Shown in pieces: positions 51,939 to 62,303 of a stretch of 64,000 bases of DNA. Source of the DNA: Candidatus Galacturonatibacter soehngenii (GTDB lineage: Bacteria > Bacillota > Clostridia > Lachnospirales > Lachnospiraceae); NCBI RefSeq assembly GCF_008830185.1, contig NZ_WAGX01000005.1:186001-250000 (forward strand), in the 5' to 3' direction. Under the pieces are notes generated by a model. The model saw only the letters and a program-made list of their open reading frames with translations. It did no database searches and was not told the origin of the DNA. Each line of letters opens with the position of its first letter. Positions within the stretch are counted from its first letter, which is position 1. The position numbers and the translations under genes are program-made.

Positions 51939-53042
51939 TTATTCCAAATAATCTTTTAGCTTACGGCTTCTACTTGGATGCCTAAGCTTTCTTAGCGCTT
52001 TCGCTTCAATTTGTCTAATTCGTTCTCTTGTTACATTAAATTCTTTCCCTACTTCTTCCAAAGTCCTAGCTCGTCCATCATCTAAACCAAAACGTAGTCT
52101 AAGCACCTTTTGTTCTCTATCTGTCAGCGTTTCTAAAACCTCCATAAGTTGTTCTTTCAAAAGAGTAAACGCTGCAGCATCGGAGGGAACTGGTATGTTA
52201 TCATCTTGAATAAAATCTCCAAGATGGCTATCTTCTTCTTCTCCAATCGGAGTCTCTAAAGATACTGGTTCTTGAGATATCTTTAATATTTCTCTTACTC
52301 TTTCCACTGGAATTCCCATTTCTTTTGAGATTTCCTCTGGTGAAGGTTCTCTTCCCATATCCTGAAGGAGTTGTCTTGACACACGGATTAATTTATTAAT
52401 TGTTTCAACCATATGAACTGGAATACGAATGGTTCTTGCCTGATCTGCAATTGCTCTTGTAATTGCTTGTCTAATCCACCAAGTAGCATAAGTACTAAAC
52501 TTATAACCTTTTGTATAATCAAACTTTTCTACAGCTTTAATAAGTCCAAGATTACCCTCTTGAATTAAATCTAAAAAAAGCATTCCTCTTCCTACATACC
52601 TTTTTGCAATACTAACAACTAGTCTTAGATTGGCTTCCGCTAGTCTTTTCTTTGCTTCTTCATCTCCAACTTCCATTCTTTTGGCGAGTTCAATTTCTTC
52701 CTCTCCACTAAGCAATGGCACTTTTCCAATTTCTTTTAGATACATTCGTACTGGATCATCAATGCTAATACCGTCTGGAACAGATAAGTCCAACGTATCC
52801 AATTCAACCTCTTCTTCATCTTCTAACAAAAGAGGTTCTTCTTCTTCCTCATCACTAATTTGAAGTACATCTACATTATTCTTCTCCAGTACATCAAGTA
52901 CATTCTCAAATTGTTCTGTCGATAATTCAACATCCTGAAAAAAGTCATTGATTTCTTTATATTCTAAAACATTTTTCTTTTTCTTGGAAATTTCAAGAAG
53001 CTCTTTTATCATATCGCCTAAATTAATTACATTTTCCTGCAT
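51939..53042 (-). CDS. rpoD: Primary sigma factor SigA
   Basis: 367-aa sigma-70. An acidic region 1.1 (about 1-85), conserved region 2 with [23 protein letters not shown] and [28 protein letters not shown], region 3, and region 4 with [47 protein letters not shown] (shown in parts). The ATG at 53042 is chosen since AAGG is well placed; a GTG start three codons upstream is also possible. Follows dnaG by 36 bases, a classic macromolecular synthesis operon. Confidence 0.98.
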   Translation of the reverse strand: MQENVINLGDMIKELLEISKKKKNVLEYKEINDFFQDVELSTEQFENVLDVLEKNNVDVLQISDEEEEEPLLLEDEEEVELDTLDLSVPDGISIDDPVRMYLKEIGKVPLLSGEEEIELAKRMEVGDEEAKKRLAEANLRLVVSIAKRYVGRGMLFLDLIQEGNLGLIKAVEKFDYTKGYKFSTYATWWIRQAITRAIADQARTIRIPVHMVETINKLIRVSRQLLQDMGREPSPEEISKEMGIPVERVREILKISQEPVSLETPIGEEEDSHLGDFIQDDNIPVPSDAAAFTLLKEQLMEVLETLTDREQKVLRLRFGLDDGRARTLEEVGKEFNVTRERIRQIEAKALRKLRHPSRSRKLKDYLE

Positions 53043-53078
53043 GTCATTCACCCTTCCATAATCTTTTATATTTTAGCC

Positions 53079-54857
53079 CTAATCTAAGGAAATATGCAAA
53101 GTTCTAAGTCTTTCTATCATTTTTTTACCCTCTGTTAATCTTTGCATCTCGGCAACAATGTCACCTGAACTTAGATTGGAGCTTTTATAAATCAAGCTAT
53201 TTTCTTTTACCCTTACTATTGTTTCATGTAAAGCCTTTTCCTTATCCCCCTTTGTTTCTACAGCTTTTGGCTTTGTATTAAACAAACCAGCTACCTGTTT
53301 ATGCTCTTCTTCATCTGTAAAATGGTTAATAATCTTTGCTGGATTTACTTCTCCTTTTTTAAGCTGTTCAAATAGGATACAGGCTACCGTATAATACAAA
53401 TCTTCTGTAAAATCATCTGGCGTGATATAATCTTTTATTTTATCATACAGGCCTTCTTCTTCAATTAAATACGTAATTAATATTCTTTGCGATTCCTTCA
53501 TTCCTCCATCTTTTGATTGAATAGAGTTCTTAACAGGCTTAGCCTTCTCTCTAGGAGAAATCCCTCCTAACCTTATTCCGACACGATTAACAAGTTGTCT
53601 GAAATTGTCATATCCAACATGATATGTTTCGGCTACTGCTTGAATATAATTATCTCTTGTCAAATCTTCTGGAAACTCCAATATTTTTTTAGCAACTTCT
53701 CCAAAGAATTTGGTTTTACTTTCTGGATCTTTCATATCGTATTCTTGTTCCATTATCTCAAGTTCAAACATAAAACTATTGATTGCATGTTCAATACGTT
53801 CTTCAAAAGCTTCCTTACCTAGATTTTTAATAAATTCATCGGGATCTTTATATGGTTGCATGTTAATAATTTTAACGGTTATCCCAACATCCTTTAAGAT
53901 AGGAATCGCTCGTACTGCCGCGTTTCTTCCAGCACCATCACTGTCATAGGTAATATAGACTTGATCCGTATAACGTTTTATTAGATTTGCATGTCCTTGC
54001 GTAAATGCTGTTCCAAGAGATGCTACTGCGTTGGTAAAGCCTGCTTGATGGAGTGCAATCACATCCATATAACCTTCGCACAATAGTAAATGGTTTTTTC
54101 TTGATGTTCTGGCAAAGTTTAGACCATATAAATTTCTACTTTTGTCGAAAACTTTTGTTTCAGGTGAGTTCAAATATTTGGGACTTCCATCTCCCATTAC
54201 TCTACCGCCAAAACCAATTACCCTGTTGTTGACATCCATAATTGGGAAAATAACTCGATTCCAAAACTTATCATATACACCTTTTTTTTCATCTATATTA
54301 AACAAGCCCGTCTGCTTTAAGATTTCATCTGAATATCCTTTATTTTTAAAATATTGATATAAATTGTTGCTGTATTTACTCGAGTAACCAAGACCAAACC
54401 GCTTCATCGTTTCATCTGTTAAGTCTCTGTTCTTTAGATAATCATAGGCAATTTTCCCACTATCATTTTTTAATTGCATATAAAAGTATTGTGCTGCTAA
54501 TTTATTAATCTCTAATATTTTTGATTTTAGGTCTGCTTGTTCTTTTGCTTCTTTAGAAAACTCTACTTCTGGTAGTTCTACTCCTACTCTATCTGCCAGA
54601 TATTTAATGGCTTCTTGAAAGGTATAATTTTCATATTCCATAATAAAAGTGAATACATTTCCACCTGCACCACAACCAAAACAATAATACATCTGCTTTC
54701 CTGGCGACACAGAAAATGACGGGGATTTTTCATTATGAAATGGACAAAGACCAAAGTAAGAGCTTCCCTTCCTCTTTAGCTTTATATAGGAAGACAATAC
54801 ATCCACTACATCGTTTTTCACTCTAATTTCTTCCACTAAATCTTCTGGGTAAAACAT
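53079..54857 (-). CDS. dnaG: DNA primase
   Basis: 592-aa DnaG. CHC2 zinc domain with Cys 38, His 41, Cys 59, Cys 62 (CPFH...CFGC); TOPRIM catalytic domain with EGYMDVIALHQAG and TYDSDGAG; C-terminal helicase-binding domain (about 440-590). The start at 54857 follows GGAGG with 8 bases; the longer frame to 54935 runs into dgt and lacks a site. 22 bases after dgt. Confidence 0.97.
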   Translation of the reverse strand: MFYPEDLVEEIRVKNDVVDVLSSYIKLKRKGSSYFGLCPFHNEKSPSFSVSPGKQMYYCFGCGAGGNVFTFIMEYENYTFQEAIKYLADRVGVELPEVEFSKEAKEQADLKSKILEINKLAAQYFYMQLKNDSGKIAYDYLKNRDLTDETMKRFGLGYSSKYSNNLYQYFKNKGYSDEILKQTGLFNIDEKKGVYDKFWNRVIFPIMDVNNRVIGFGGRVMGDGSPKYLNSPETKVFDKSRNLYGLNFARTSRKNHLLLCEGYMDVIALHQAGFTNAVASLGTAFTQGHANLIKRYTDQVYITYDSDGAGRNAAVRAIPILKDVGITVKIINMQPYKDPDEFIKNLGKEAFEERIEHAINSFMFELEIMEQEYDMKDPESKTKFFGEVAKKILEFPEDLTRDNYIQAVAETYHVGYDNFRQLVNRVGIRLGGISPREKAKPVKNSIQSKDGGMKESQRILITYLIEEEGLYDKIKDYITPDDFTEDLYYTVACILFEQLKKGEVNPAKIINHFTDEEEHKQVAGLFNTKPKAVETKGDKEKALHETIVRVKENSLIYKSSNLSSGDIVAEMQRLTEGKKMIERLRTLHISLD

Positions 54858-54879
54858 AATCAATGCCTCCGATAACTTC

Positions 54880-55890
54880 TTAATATATTTTCCAAGAATT
54901 AGGCATAAAATACTGAGCAAATTTAGACATGGCAAACTGATCGGTCATTCCTGCAATATAATCACAGACAACACGCTCTATATCCTCATTGCCTAGCTCA
55001 ATCATATCTATGTATTCTTTCGACATATCCTCAATATGCTTCATATAATGCTCAAATAATTGTACAAGCATACTCTTTGCTTTTATCTCTTCCCCTTTTG
55101 CTTTTGGATTCTTATAAACATTTTTAAACATAAATGCGCGAAGCCCCTTCATTGCATGCTCTACTTCATCAGACATAATAATATCGGGTTTGTTGGCGCT
55201 ATTTATGACAATATCATGAATAATTGTATTTAATCTTTCTCTCGATGAGAAACCAAGAATTTTTCTGTATTCGAATGGCAAATCATCCTCTGTTAAAATT
55301 TTACCTCGGATTGCATCATCAATATCATGATTGATGTACGCAATCTTATCGGATAATCTTACGATCTTTCCTTCCAACGTAGATGGACTGCCTGCTGTTG
55401 GGTGATTTAAGATACCATCTCTAACTTCTTTTGTTAGATTGAGACCCTGACCTCCCTTTTCAAGCTTCTCAACGATTCGTAGACTTTGTTCATAATGTTT
55501 AAAACCATGACTACATACAGAGTTTAGTGCACTTTCTCCTGCATGTCCAAATGGGGTGTGCCCAAGATCATGACCAAGTGCTATCGCTTCTACTAAATCT
55601 TCATTCAAGCGAAGAGCCTTAGCAATTGTTCGCCCTGTTTGAGAAACTTCTAACGTATGTGTAAGTCTGGTTCGATAATGATCTCCCTCCGGTGATAAAA
55701 AAACCTGAGTCTTTTGTTTTAATCGCCGAAATGATTTGCAATGTAAGATTCTATCTCTGTCTCTTTGATAAACTGGTCGAATATCACATTGCGCTTCCTC
55801 AATATCACGCCCCTTTGAATTCTTACTAAGAGATGCGTATTCACTTAAATATTCGGCTTCCCATTGTTCTAAACTTTCCCTAATCGTCAT
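54880..55890 (-). CDS. dgt: Deoxyguanosinetriphosphate triphosphohydrolase-like protein
   Basis: 336-aa HD-domain dNTPase. RTRLTHTLEVSQTGRTIAKAL includes the first metal His; HDLGHTPFGHAGE has the HD pair; YINHDIDDAIR is downstream. Cleaves dGTP (or other dNTPs) to nucleoside and tripolyphosphate. Start at 55890 has AAAGG 8 bases upstream (GTG three codons earlier possible). First gene of dgt-dnaG-rpoD. Confidence 0.93.
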   Translation of the reverse strand: MTIRESLEQWEAEYLSEYASLSKNSKGRDIEEAQCDIRPVYQRDRDRILHCKSFRRLKQKTQVFLSPEGDHYRTRLTHTLEVSQTGRTIAKALRLNEDLVEAIALGHDLGHTPFGHAGESALNSVCSHGFKHYEQSLRIVEKLEKGGQGLNLTKEVRDGILNHPTAGSPSTLEGKIVRLSDKIAYINHDIDDAIRGKILTEDDLPFEYRKILGFSSRERLNTIIHDIVINSANKPDIIMSDEVEHAMKGLRAFMFKNVYKNPKAKGEEIKAKSMLVQLFEHYMKHIEDMSKEYIDMIELGNEDIERVVCDYIAGMTDQFAMSKFAQYFMPNSWKIY

Positions 55891-55979
55891 GGTACTCACC
55901 TTTCTTTCATTAAAACCAATTCTATCCCTAATATATATATTCTACAAAGATTTGCAAAATCCTTCTTTGTTTGAAAAAA

Positions 55980-56111
55980 TTAATTTTCATTATTTTTCGT
56001 TGTTGTTTGATTTAAATTTACTTCTTTCTTATTTTCCTTTAGTTTTTTTATATGTTCTGCTGCTTTTTTCTTTAAATCAACTGGCTTGCCATCCATATTG
56101 ATATAATCCAT
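55980..56111 (-). CDS. Small basic hypothetical protein, 43 aa
   Basis: A short Lys/Asn-rich reading frame beginning MDYINMDGKPVDLKKK, preceded by GAGGG at a short spacing. The composition is helical in the middle and disordered at the end. It may be a small protein or chance; no relative is recognised. Lies between dgt and glgA on the same strand. Confidence 0.35.
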   Translation of the reverse strand: MDYINMDGKPVDLKKKAAEHIKKLKENKKEVNLNQTTTKNNEN

Positions 56112-56270
56112 AGCCCTCAGCCCTTTCTTAGCATTATCACTATTTACCTGATTCGAATATATGTTTTGTAAAGATATGTTTTTTATTATAAAATAGAAGA
56201 TTGATTCCGTCAACTGCTCATACTCTAATAAAGTCTACTTGCAAACATTACGCATATCGCATTGCGAAAA

Positions 56271-56310
56271 AAATAAACAAGAAATCATTTTGTGATTTCT
56301 TGTTTATTTT
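56271..56310. terminator. Terminator after glgA
   Basis: Strong stem AATAAACAAGAAATCA / TGATTTCTTGTTTATT, 16 bp with a short loop, flanked by A-run and T-run, 16 bases after the glgA stop. Confidence 0.9.
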
Positions 56311-56326
56311 ACACTTATATGAAATT

Positions 56327-57769
56327 CTATCCTATCATATCATCATAAAGAGATTCATATTCTTTTGCAGAAGATTTCCATGAGAAATCCTTAGCCATTC
56401 CTCTATCTATAATTTTGTTCCAATCTCGTTTTTTATTATAGTAAATATGCATGGCGTATCGTATGGTATCAAGCATTTCATGCGCGTTATAATTAGCGAA
56501 ACTAAAACCTGTCCCTGTATTTTCATATTCGTTATACGCTTCTACTGTATCTTTTAGCCCTCCTGTTTCTCGAACAATTGGAACCGTTCCATATCGAAGA
56601 CTCATAAGCTGACTTAGTCCGCAAGGTTCAAATAAAGATGGCATCAAAAACGCATCACATGAAGCATATATTTTATGCGACATTTCTTCTGAATAAAATA
56701 TATTGGCAGATACTTTATCAAAATATTTCCAGTCAAAGTGGCGAAACATATTTTCATATTTTTCATCACCAGTACCAAGAACCACTAATTGTATGTCAAG
56801 TGAACACAATTCATCCATTACATATGCTATTAAGTCAAATCCTTTTTGATCCGTTAGACGAGATACAATCCCAATCATAAACTTCTTAGAATTTACCTCT
56901 AATCCCAATTCTTCTTGCAAAGCTAATTTATTTTTTATTTTTTGCTTCCTAAAATTTTTAATACTATATTTCTTTTTTATATAGTTGTCTGTCTCAGGAT
57001 TATAGTCCACATAATCAATGCCATTTATGATTCCTCTTAGACAATTCGAACGAGCATTGATTAATCCGTCTAATCTTTCTCCATAAAATTTTGTTTTAAT
57101 TTCGCTTGCATATGTATTACTTACTGTTGTAATAATATCCGCATATACCAATCCACCCTTTAAAAGATTGGCATCGCCATATGCCTCTAATTTATCGGGT
57201 GTAAAATAATACATAGATAGTCCTGTGATATCTCTTGTCTTGTTTAAATCCCAGATACCTTGGAATTTTAAATTATGTATGGTCATAATTGTTTTTATTC
57301 CATAAAAAAAAGGGTCTTTATAAAATCGATCTTTTAGGTAAACGGGAACAAGTCCAGTTTGCCAATCATGACAATGAATAATATCTGGTCTAAACTCAAG
57401 CAAAGGCAAGCAAGAAAGTGCAGCCTTTGAAAAAAAGGCAAACTTTTCTACATCTGTAAACATTTCTCCATAAGGCTTATCACCACCTAAATAATATTCA
57501 TTATCAATAAAATAAATTTTAACCCCATCATATTCTGTTTCTAATATTCCAACATATTGAGTTCTCCACGCAAGATCCATATAAAAACTTGTTTTAAACG
57601 TTAAGCTTTCTTTGTACTTGTCTGCCATGCACAAATATTTTGGTATTATTACTCTAACATCGTATTTTGTTTTATCAAAATATTTTGGTAAAGAGCCTAC
57701 AACATCTGCTAATCCACCGGTCTTTATAAAAGGAACTGCTTCTGAAGCAACAAACAAAACATTTTTCAT
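56327..57769 (-). CDS. glgA: Glycogen synthase (ADP-glucose type)
   Basis: 480-aa GT5 transferase. ADP-glucose contact KTGGLADVVGSLPK at about 15-28; acceptor/donor motifs GIVSRLTDQKGFDL and FEPCGLSQLMSLRYGTVPIVRETGGLKDT near the C-terminus. The start at 57769 follows GGAGGG; a 13-codon longer frame has no site. Makes alpha-1,4 glucan from ADP-glucose. Alone here; other glg genes are not in the window. Confidence 0.95.
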   Translation of the reverse strand: MKNVLFVASEAVPFIKTGGLADVVGSLPKYFDKTKYDVRVIIPKYLCMADKYKESLTFKTSFYMDLAWRTQYVGILETEYDGVKIYFIDNEYYLGGDKPYGEMFTDVEKFAFFSKAALSCLPLLEFRPDIIHCHDWQTGLVPVYLKDRFYKDPFFYGIKTIMTIHNLKFQGIWDLNKTRDITGLSMYYFTPDKLEAYGDANLLKGGLVYADIITTVSNTYASEIKTKFYGERLDGLINARSNCLRGIINGIDYVDYNPETDNYIKKKYSIKNFRKQKIKNKLALQEELGLEVNSKKFMIGIVSRLTDQKGFDLIAYVMDELCSLDIQLVVLGTGDEKYENMFRHFDWKYFDKVSANIFYSEEMSHKIYASCDAFLMPSLFEPCGLSQLMSLRYGTVPIVRETGGLKDTVEAYNEYENTGTGFSFANYNAHEMLDTIRYAMHIYYNKKRDWNKIIDRGMAKDFSWKSSAKEYESLYDDMIG

Positions 57770-57808
57770 AAAATACCCTCCAACCTTTGCTTTCTTACGT
57801 ACAATCAT

Positions 57809-57850
57809 ACTCCGATTTATCCAGTATTATTACTTACTGTAAATCGGAGT
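57809..57850. other. Long hairpin in the glgA leader
   Basis: ACTCCGATTTA / TAAATCGGAGT (11 bp) with an inner CCAGTA/TACTG pairing, between spo0A and glgA. No clean T-run on the minus strand, so it is either an imperfect spo0A terminator or a glgA leader element. Confidence 0.5.
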
Positions 57851-57956
57851 CTTTATGTTTCTTCGCTTGATTTCCTTCCAATATGCTAATTATAACTCAT
57901 ATCAAGATGGTTGGAAAGTACTTGTTCTTTATTAAATGCAAGGTGATTATATACTT

Positions 57957-58769
57957 TTAATTACCAAAATTATCATTTGCCTTATATTCTAATCTAATTT
58001 TATCTGCTATGAGTGCAACAAACTCTGAATTGGTTGGTTTTCCTTTTCCTGTATTAATGGTATAACCAAACAAAGCATCAATTGTATCCATTTTCCCTCT
58101 ACTCCATGCTACTTCAATTGCATGGCGTATTGCTCTTTCCACACGACTTGGAGTCGTTTGATGCATTTTAGCAATCGTTGGATACAATATTTTAGTTATA
58201 GAATTAAGCATTTCCATGTCATTTACTGACATAATGATGGCATCTCTTAAATACTGATATCCCTTAATATGTGCTGGTACACCAATTTCATGTATGATAT
58301 TGGTTACATCCGACTCAAGATTTCTAGTCACATATTCTTTTTTATTTTCATAAGCATTTACTTTTCTAACTTCTTGTACATGTCTTATGGTACTTCTTTT
58401 GATATTTTTAATGCGGTTTAAGACCATCGTATTATCAAACGGTTTCATAATATAATAATTGGCCCCTAAGTTAAATGCATCCTCTGTTATACCTTCCTGT
58501 CCAACAGCCGTTATCACAATAAAAGCTGGATGTTTTTTCATCGAAGTATCCTTGTTTACTTTGTCCATTAAGCTCAAACCATCCATTTTTGGCATAATGA
58601 TATCCAATAATACCACATCAGGTTCTTTTTCTTTAATGATATTATAAGCTTCTTCTCCATTTCTAGCTTTACCAACTACTTCTAACTCCTCGTCATTACT
58701 TATAATCTCATCGAGCAAATCCACAACTCTTGAATTATCATCAGCAATAGCAACATTTAACTTACCCAT
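57957..58769 (-). CDS. spo0A: Sporulation master regulator Spo0A
   Basis: 270-aa response regulator. Receiver domain with Asp 10-Asp 11 and phosphoryl Asp 56 ([11 protein letters not shown]), Lys in MKPFD. The C-terminal effector domain (about 155-270) has [11 protein letters not shown] and the recognition helix region [20 protein letters not shown]. Start follows AAGGAGG. Last of tlyA-nadK-argR-recN-spoIVB-spo0A; its promoter carries 0A boxes, suggesting autoregulation. Confidence 0.98.
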   Translation of the reverse strand: MGKLNVAIADDNSRVVDLLDEIISNDEELEVVGKARNGEEAYNIIKEKEPDVVLLDIIMPKMDGLSLMDKVNKDTSMKKHPAFIVITAVGQEGITEDAFNLGANYYIMKPFDNTMVLNRIKNIKRSTIRHVQEVRKVNAYENKKEYVTRNLESDVTNIIHEIGVPAHIKGYQYLRDAIIMSVNDMEMLNSITKILYPTIAKMHQTTPSRVERAIRHAIEVAWSRGKMDTIDALFGYTINTGKGKPTNSEFVALIADKIRLEYKANDNFGN

Positions 58770-58864
58770 TAAAACTCCTCCTTAGATATTTCTTTCCCTT
58801 ATTATTGTTTTTTCGAAAAATTACTTGGCGCCGTTCTTCATTTTTTTGTAAAAAAACTAATTGT

Positions 58865-58893
58865 ATTATATAAATATTACTATTGTTTCGCAA
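58865..58893 (-). promoter_or_regulatory. SigA-type promoter of spo0A
   Basis: TTGCGA (58893-58888) and TATAAT (58870-58865), 17-base spacer, about 95 bases before the start codon. Confidence 0.6.
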
Positions 58894-58901
58894 CTTTTAT
58901 T

Positions 58902-58918
58902 TGTCGCACTTTTCGACA
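58902..58918. promoter_or_regulatory. Inverted 0A-box pair upstream of the spo0A promoter
   Basis: TGTCG (58902-58906) and CGACA in TTCGACA (58912-58918, reverse complement TGTCGAA, the 0A box) form an inverted pair just upstream of the -35. A further TTCGACA lies at 59051-59057, at the end of spoIVB. Spo0A-P binding is inferred from the consensus. Confidence 0.6.
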
Positions 58919-59047
58919 CTTCATTTCCAAGTAAATCTCTTGTATATTACAGCACTTTCCACTCCACCTACTTTTTTAGCAAAATTTGTCCAAAATATAT
59001 CTATTATACCGTAATTTTACCTTTTTAACCCTTTTCTGGCAAATATT

Positions 59048-60337
59048 TTATTCGACATTTTTCGACTGTAACATATTTTCAATAAAAATTCCAAATCCCT
59101 TTGTCGAATCCTGAATAAATACATGTGTAACTGCACCGATAATCTTATTGTTTTGTAAAATGGGACTTCCACTCATACCTTGTACAATTCCACCAGTTAC
59201 ATTTAACAGTCTTTCATCCGTTACTTTTAAAACAATGCCTTTGTTCACATTGTTTTCACCAGTATTAACCTCAATGATCTCAACGTCATAATCTTTAATT
59301 TCTCCCTCTACATTACATCGTATATGAGCTGGACCTACTTTAACATCTTGTTTTAACCCTACTTCCATCATACTACGATCTTTATCATATTGTGATAGTA
59401 TTTTTTCTGAAATGCCGAATATTCCTTCTGTCGTATTACGGTTAATCTCCCCTAAAATATTTTTTTTATCATAATCGATTGTACCTGTTAATTCCCCAGG
59501 TACTCCTTTTTCTCCCTTTATAATAGAAACAATATTTGTGTGATAAAGACTACCAGACTTTAGCTCCATTAATGTACTTGTGTCAACATCATTGATTCCA
59601 TGACCAAGTGCCCCAAATTCTGCATCTTTATCAATAAAGGTAAGGGTTCCAATTCCTTGTGTATTATCTCGTACCCATACACCTAACTTATATTCATCTG
59701 GGGTAGTTTGTACCGGCTCAATTTTAACATCAATTAATTCGCCGCTTCTTCTAATATTAAGTACTATACTATTCGCTCCATCTTGATTGATTAGTGAAAT
59801 CAATTCGTTTTTATTATTGATTTTAGTCCCATTTACACCTACAATATAATCTCCTGATTTGACAAGCTTGTAAGAAGGTTCATAGTTCATGCCATCCATT
59901 GCATTTACAACACTGGTGCCAATGACTAATACACCATCCGTTTGAATGTAAATTCCAATCGGCATTCCGCAGGGAATGACATATTCTTTATCCACAACAT
60001 CAATTTTGACATTTTTCAAATTAATCAGACCGAATAACTTACATGCCATTACAAAGCTTCCGCCATTGCCTGATTTAAGTGTGAAGGGTTTATGCATATC
60101 AATCTTAATCTGATTGGATGGTATGTTGGATTCCCCTATTTCAGATACTTCAACTGCACTTTTTATGAATCCATTTACAGGTAATCCAAAGTCAAACTGC
60201 TGTTCTCCATTTGCAATAATATTTATCTCATCTGGCAAAGCCTTTTTAATAGAATGAAATAATAAGCCAGTTAAACATATAAAGAATAAAAGCATAACCA
60301 CGATAAATATTTTGTCTATATATCTGTTATTCTTCAT
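59048..60337 (-). CDS. spoIVB: SpoIVB serine peptidase
   Basis: 429-aa sporulation protease that signals from forespore to mother cell by triggering SpoIVFA cleavage and pro-SigK processing. An N-terminal membrane anchor (about 9-30) is followed by a PDZ domain (about 105-205, with GDYIVGVNGTKI). The S55 peptidase domain (about 215-429) ends with GIVQGMSGSPILQN, the Ser of GMSGSP near residue 389 being the expected nucleophile. Start follows GGAGG. Upstream of spo0A, as usual. Confidence 0.96.
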   Translation of the reverse strand: MKNNRYIDKIFIVVMLLFFICLTGLLFHSIKKALPDEINIIANGEQQFDFGLPVNGFIKSAVEVSEIGESNIPSNQIKIDMHKPFTLKSGNGGSFVMACKLFGLINLKNVKIDVVDKEYVIPCGMPIGIYIQTDGVLVIGTSVVNAMDGMNYEPSYKLVKSGDYIVGVNGTKINNKNELISLINQDGANSIVLNIRRSGELIDVKIEPVQTTPDEYKLGVWVRDNTQGIGTLTFIDKDAEFGALGHGINDVDTSTLMELKSGSLYHTNIVSIIKGEKGVPGELTGTIDYDKKNILGEINRNTTEGIFGISEKILSQYDKDRSMMEVGLKQDVKVGPAHIRCNVEGEIKDYDVEIIEVNTGENNVNKGIVLKVTDERLLNVTGGIVQGMSGSPILQNNKIIGAVTHVFIQDSTKGFGIFIENMLQSKNVE

Positions 60338-60458
60338 GATACCCTCCGTTAAAATATAAAATTTGAAGTACCAGTAAAGCCATGCAGATAGGTTTCAAAG
60401 GAATGCAATTATATTGCAAAATACTACTTAATTTACCTTGCATGACACTCTGTCACAA

Positions 60459-60494
60459 TAAAAAAAGAATATACATAATATATATCCTTTTTTA
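60459..60494 (-). terminator. Terminator after recN
   Basis: AAAAAAGGATATATAT ... ATATTCTTTTTTT type stem with a T-run, 28 bases after the recN stop, so recN and spoIVB are probably separate transcripts. Confidence 0.65.
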
Positions 60495-60521
60495 GTATCT
60501 GTTCATATGGGATTTTTAACA

Positions 60522-62207
60522 CTAGGCATTTTTTGTACGTGTTGCCAATTCTTTCATTTCTTTTGCACTTTGAATCACAGTATCTGTAATTTTTGCACCT
60601 CCAAGAATTCTTGCTAATTCTAAAACGATTTCATTTTCATTTAATTTTCTAATTGAAGTAATGGTTTTATTTTCTACAACATTTTTTTCGATTACAAAAT
60701 GACTATCCGCCATTGCTGCTATTTGCGGTAAATGCGTGATGCAAAGTACCTGTTGTGTTTTAGCAATTGCAGTCATTTTTTCAGAAACCATTTGTGCTGT
60801 CCTTCCACTAATTCCCACATCGATTTCGTCAAAGATAAGTGAACCTGTTTCCTCTTTATTGGATAAAACAGTTTTAATTGCTAACATAATTCTCGATAAC
60901 TCACCACCTGAGGCAACTTTTCCAAGCGGTTTGATCGCTTCTCCTGGATTCGTTGATATCATAAATTCAATTTCATCATAACCATTTTGTGAAAAATGAT
61001 TTAATTTGTGAAACTTTATCTCAAAATCTACATTTAAAAAATTTAAATCTACAAGATTTGATTTAATCTTATCTGATAATTCCTTTGCAAATTTTTGTCG
61101 AATCTGAGATAATGCATGAGACTGCGTTTGCAACTTTTCTTCTGCATTTTTTAGTTGATTTTTTAGTCTTATTATATAGTCTTCATACTCATTCAACTGG
61201 TTTAAACGAAGCTGTTGCTTTTCCTCATAATCAAATATTTCTTTGAGTGTTTTGCCATACTTCGACTTTAAATGATTGATTAAGTTGAGACGATTATCTG
61301 CTTCCATAAATTCCTCATCAGAAAATTCCATTTCAAGTAAATAATCAGAAACTTCTCTATTAAAATCATTTAACAAGGAATCGATATCTCTTAATTGTGC
61401 ACATAAATCATCTAATTTTTTGTCGTAATCCACAATGGCAGTCAATTCTCTTAACGCGCGCCCAATACTCTCACCTGCTGATGAAGTTTCTTCATAGCCT
61501 GTCTTGCTATAGACTCCTGCTAGATTTTCGACTATCTTTTTGGCATTTGACATCTTTTTATGTAATTCTTCTAATTCTTCGTCTTCACCTAATTTCAGGG
61601 AGGCCTCTTCTATTTCATTTTGTTCAAATTCAATGAAAGCTATTTCTCTTTTTCTTTGCTCTTCGTCAATTTCTGATTCTTTTAATTGCTTTTTTATTTG
61701 ATCAAATTCTTGATAAGCGTCATAAACTTTTTGTTTTACTTCACTTATTTCTGATTTTGCATATTCATCTAAAATAACTAAATGATTCTTGTTATATAAT
61801 AAAGATTGGTGCTCGTGTTGTCCATGGATATCGATTAGAATTTCTGCTACTGCTTTCACAAGATTATTTGGGACGGTTTCTCCATTGATTTTACTGATGC
61901 TTTTCCCGTTCATTAACTTTCTTGTAATAATAACTTGTCCTTCTTCCTGCAAATCAATACCCAACTCTTTTATCTTATCTGCTTGTTTCTTTGTATCCAA
62001 TGTAAATACAAGTTCTACAAGTGCAAACTGTGCATCCTCTCTTATAATGTCCTTTGATGCTTTTGCACCTAAAGCAAGATTGATCGAGCCAATTATAATC
62101 GATTTACCTGCACCAGTCTCACCAGAAAGAATATTTAGCCCTTCCGTAAAGTCAACTTCACATTCATCGATTAACGCTAAATTTTTAACATGTAAATTAA
62201 GCAACAT
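60522..62207 (-). CDS. recN: DNA repair protein RecN
   Basis: 561-aa SMC-like ATPase for double-strand break repair. Walker A LSGETGAGKSIIIGS at about 27-41, long coiled coils (about 150-370), the signature KVASGGELSRIMLAIK near 430, and Walker B LIFDEIDVGISGRTA near 458. The start at 62207 has GGGAG 8 bases upstream; the frame extends three codons to a GTG. Confidence 0.96.
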   Translation of the reverse strand: MLLNLHVKNLALIDECEVDFTEGLNILSGETGAGKSIIIGSINLALGAKASKDIIREDAQFALVELVFTLDTKKQADKIKELGIDLQEEGQVIITRKLMNGKSISKINGETVPNNLVKAVAEILIDIHGQHEHQSLLYNKNHLVILDEYAKSEISEVKQKVYDAYQEFDQIKKQLKESEIDEEQRKREIAFIEFEQNEIEEASLKLGEDEELEELHKKMSNAKKIVENLAGVYSKTGYEETSSAGESIGRALRELTAIVDYDKKLDDLCAQLRDIDSLLNDFNREVSDYLLEMEFSDEEFMEADNRLNLINHLKSKYGKTLKEIFDYEEKQQLRLNQLNEYEDYIIRLKNQLKNAEEKLQTQSHALSQIRQKFAKELSDKIKSNLVDLNFLNVDFEIKFHKLNHFSQNGYDEIEFMISTNPGEAIKPLGKVASGGELSRIMLAIKTVLSNKEETGSLIFDEIDVGISGRTAQMVSEKMTAIAKTQQVLCITHLPQIAAMADSHFVIEKNVVENKTITSIRKLNENEIVLELARILGGAKITDTVIQSAKEMKELATRTKNA

Positions 62208-62266
62208 ATGATCCACTCCCTATTAAGTTATGTCTCTCCACACACTTTTCAAGCAGGTTAACAACG

Positions 62267-62283
62267 TGTGAGCTTTGCTCACA
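62267..62283. other. Short TGTGAGC-TTT-GCTCACA hairpin
   Basis: Perfect 7-bp stem with a TTT triloop between argR and recN, another of the triloop hairpins found in gaps of this window. An operator or RNA processing site is possible. Confidence 0.4.
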
Positions 62284-62303
62284 ATATCAAAAACAAAGCC
62301 AAC

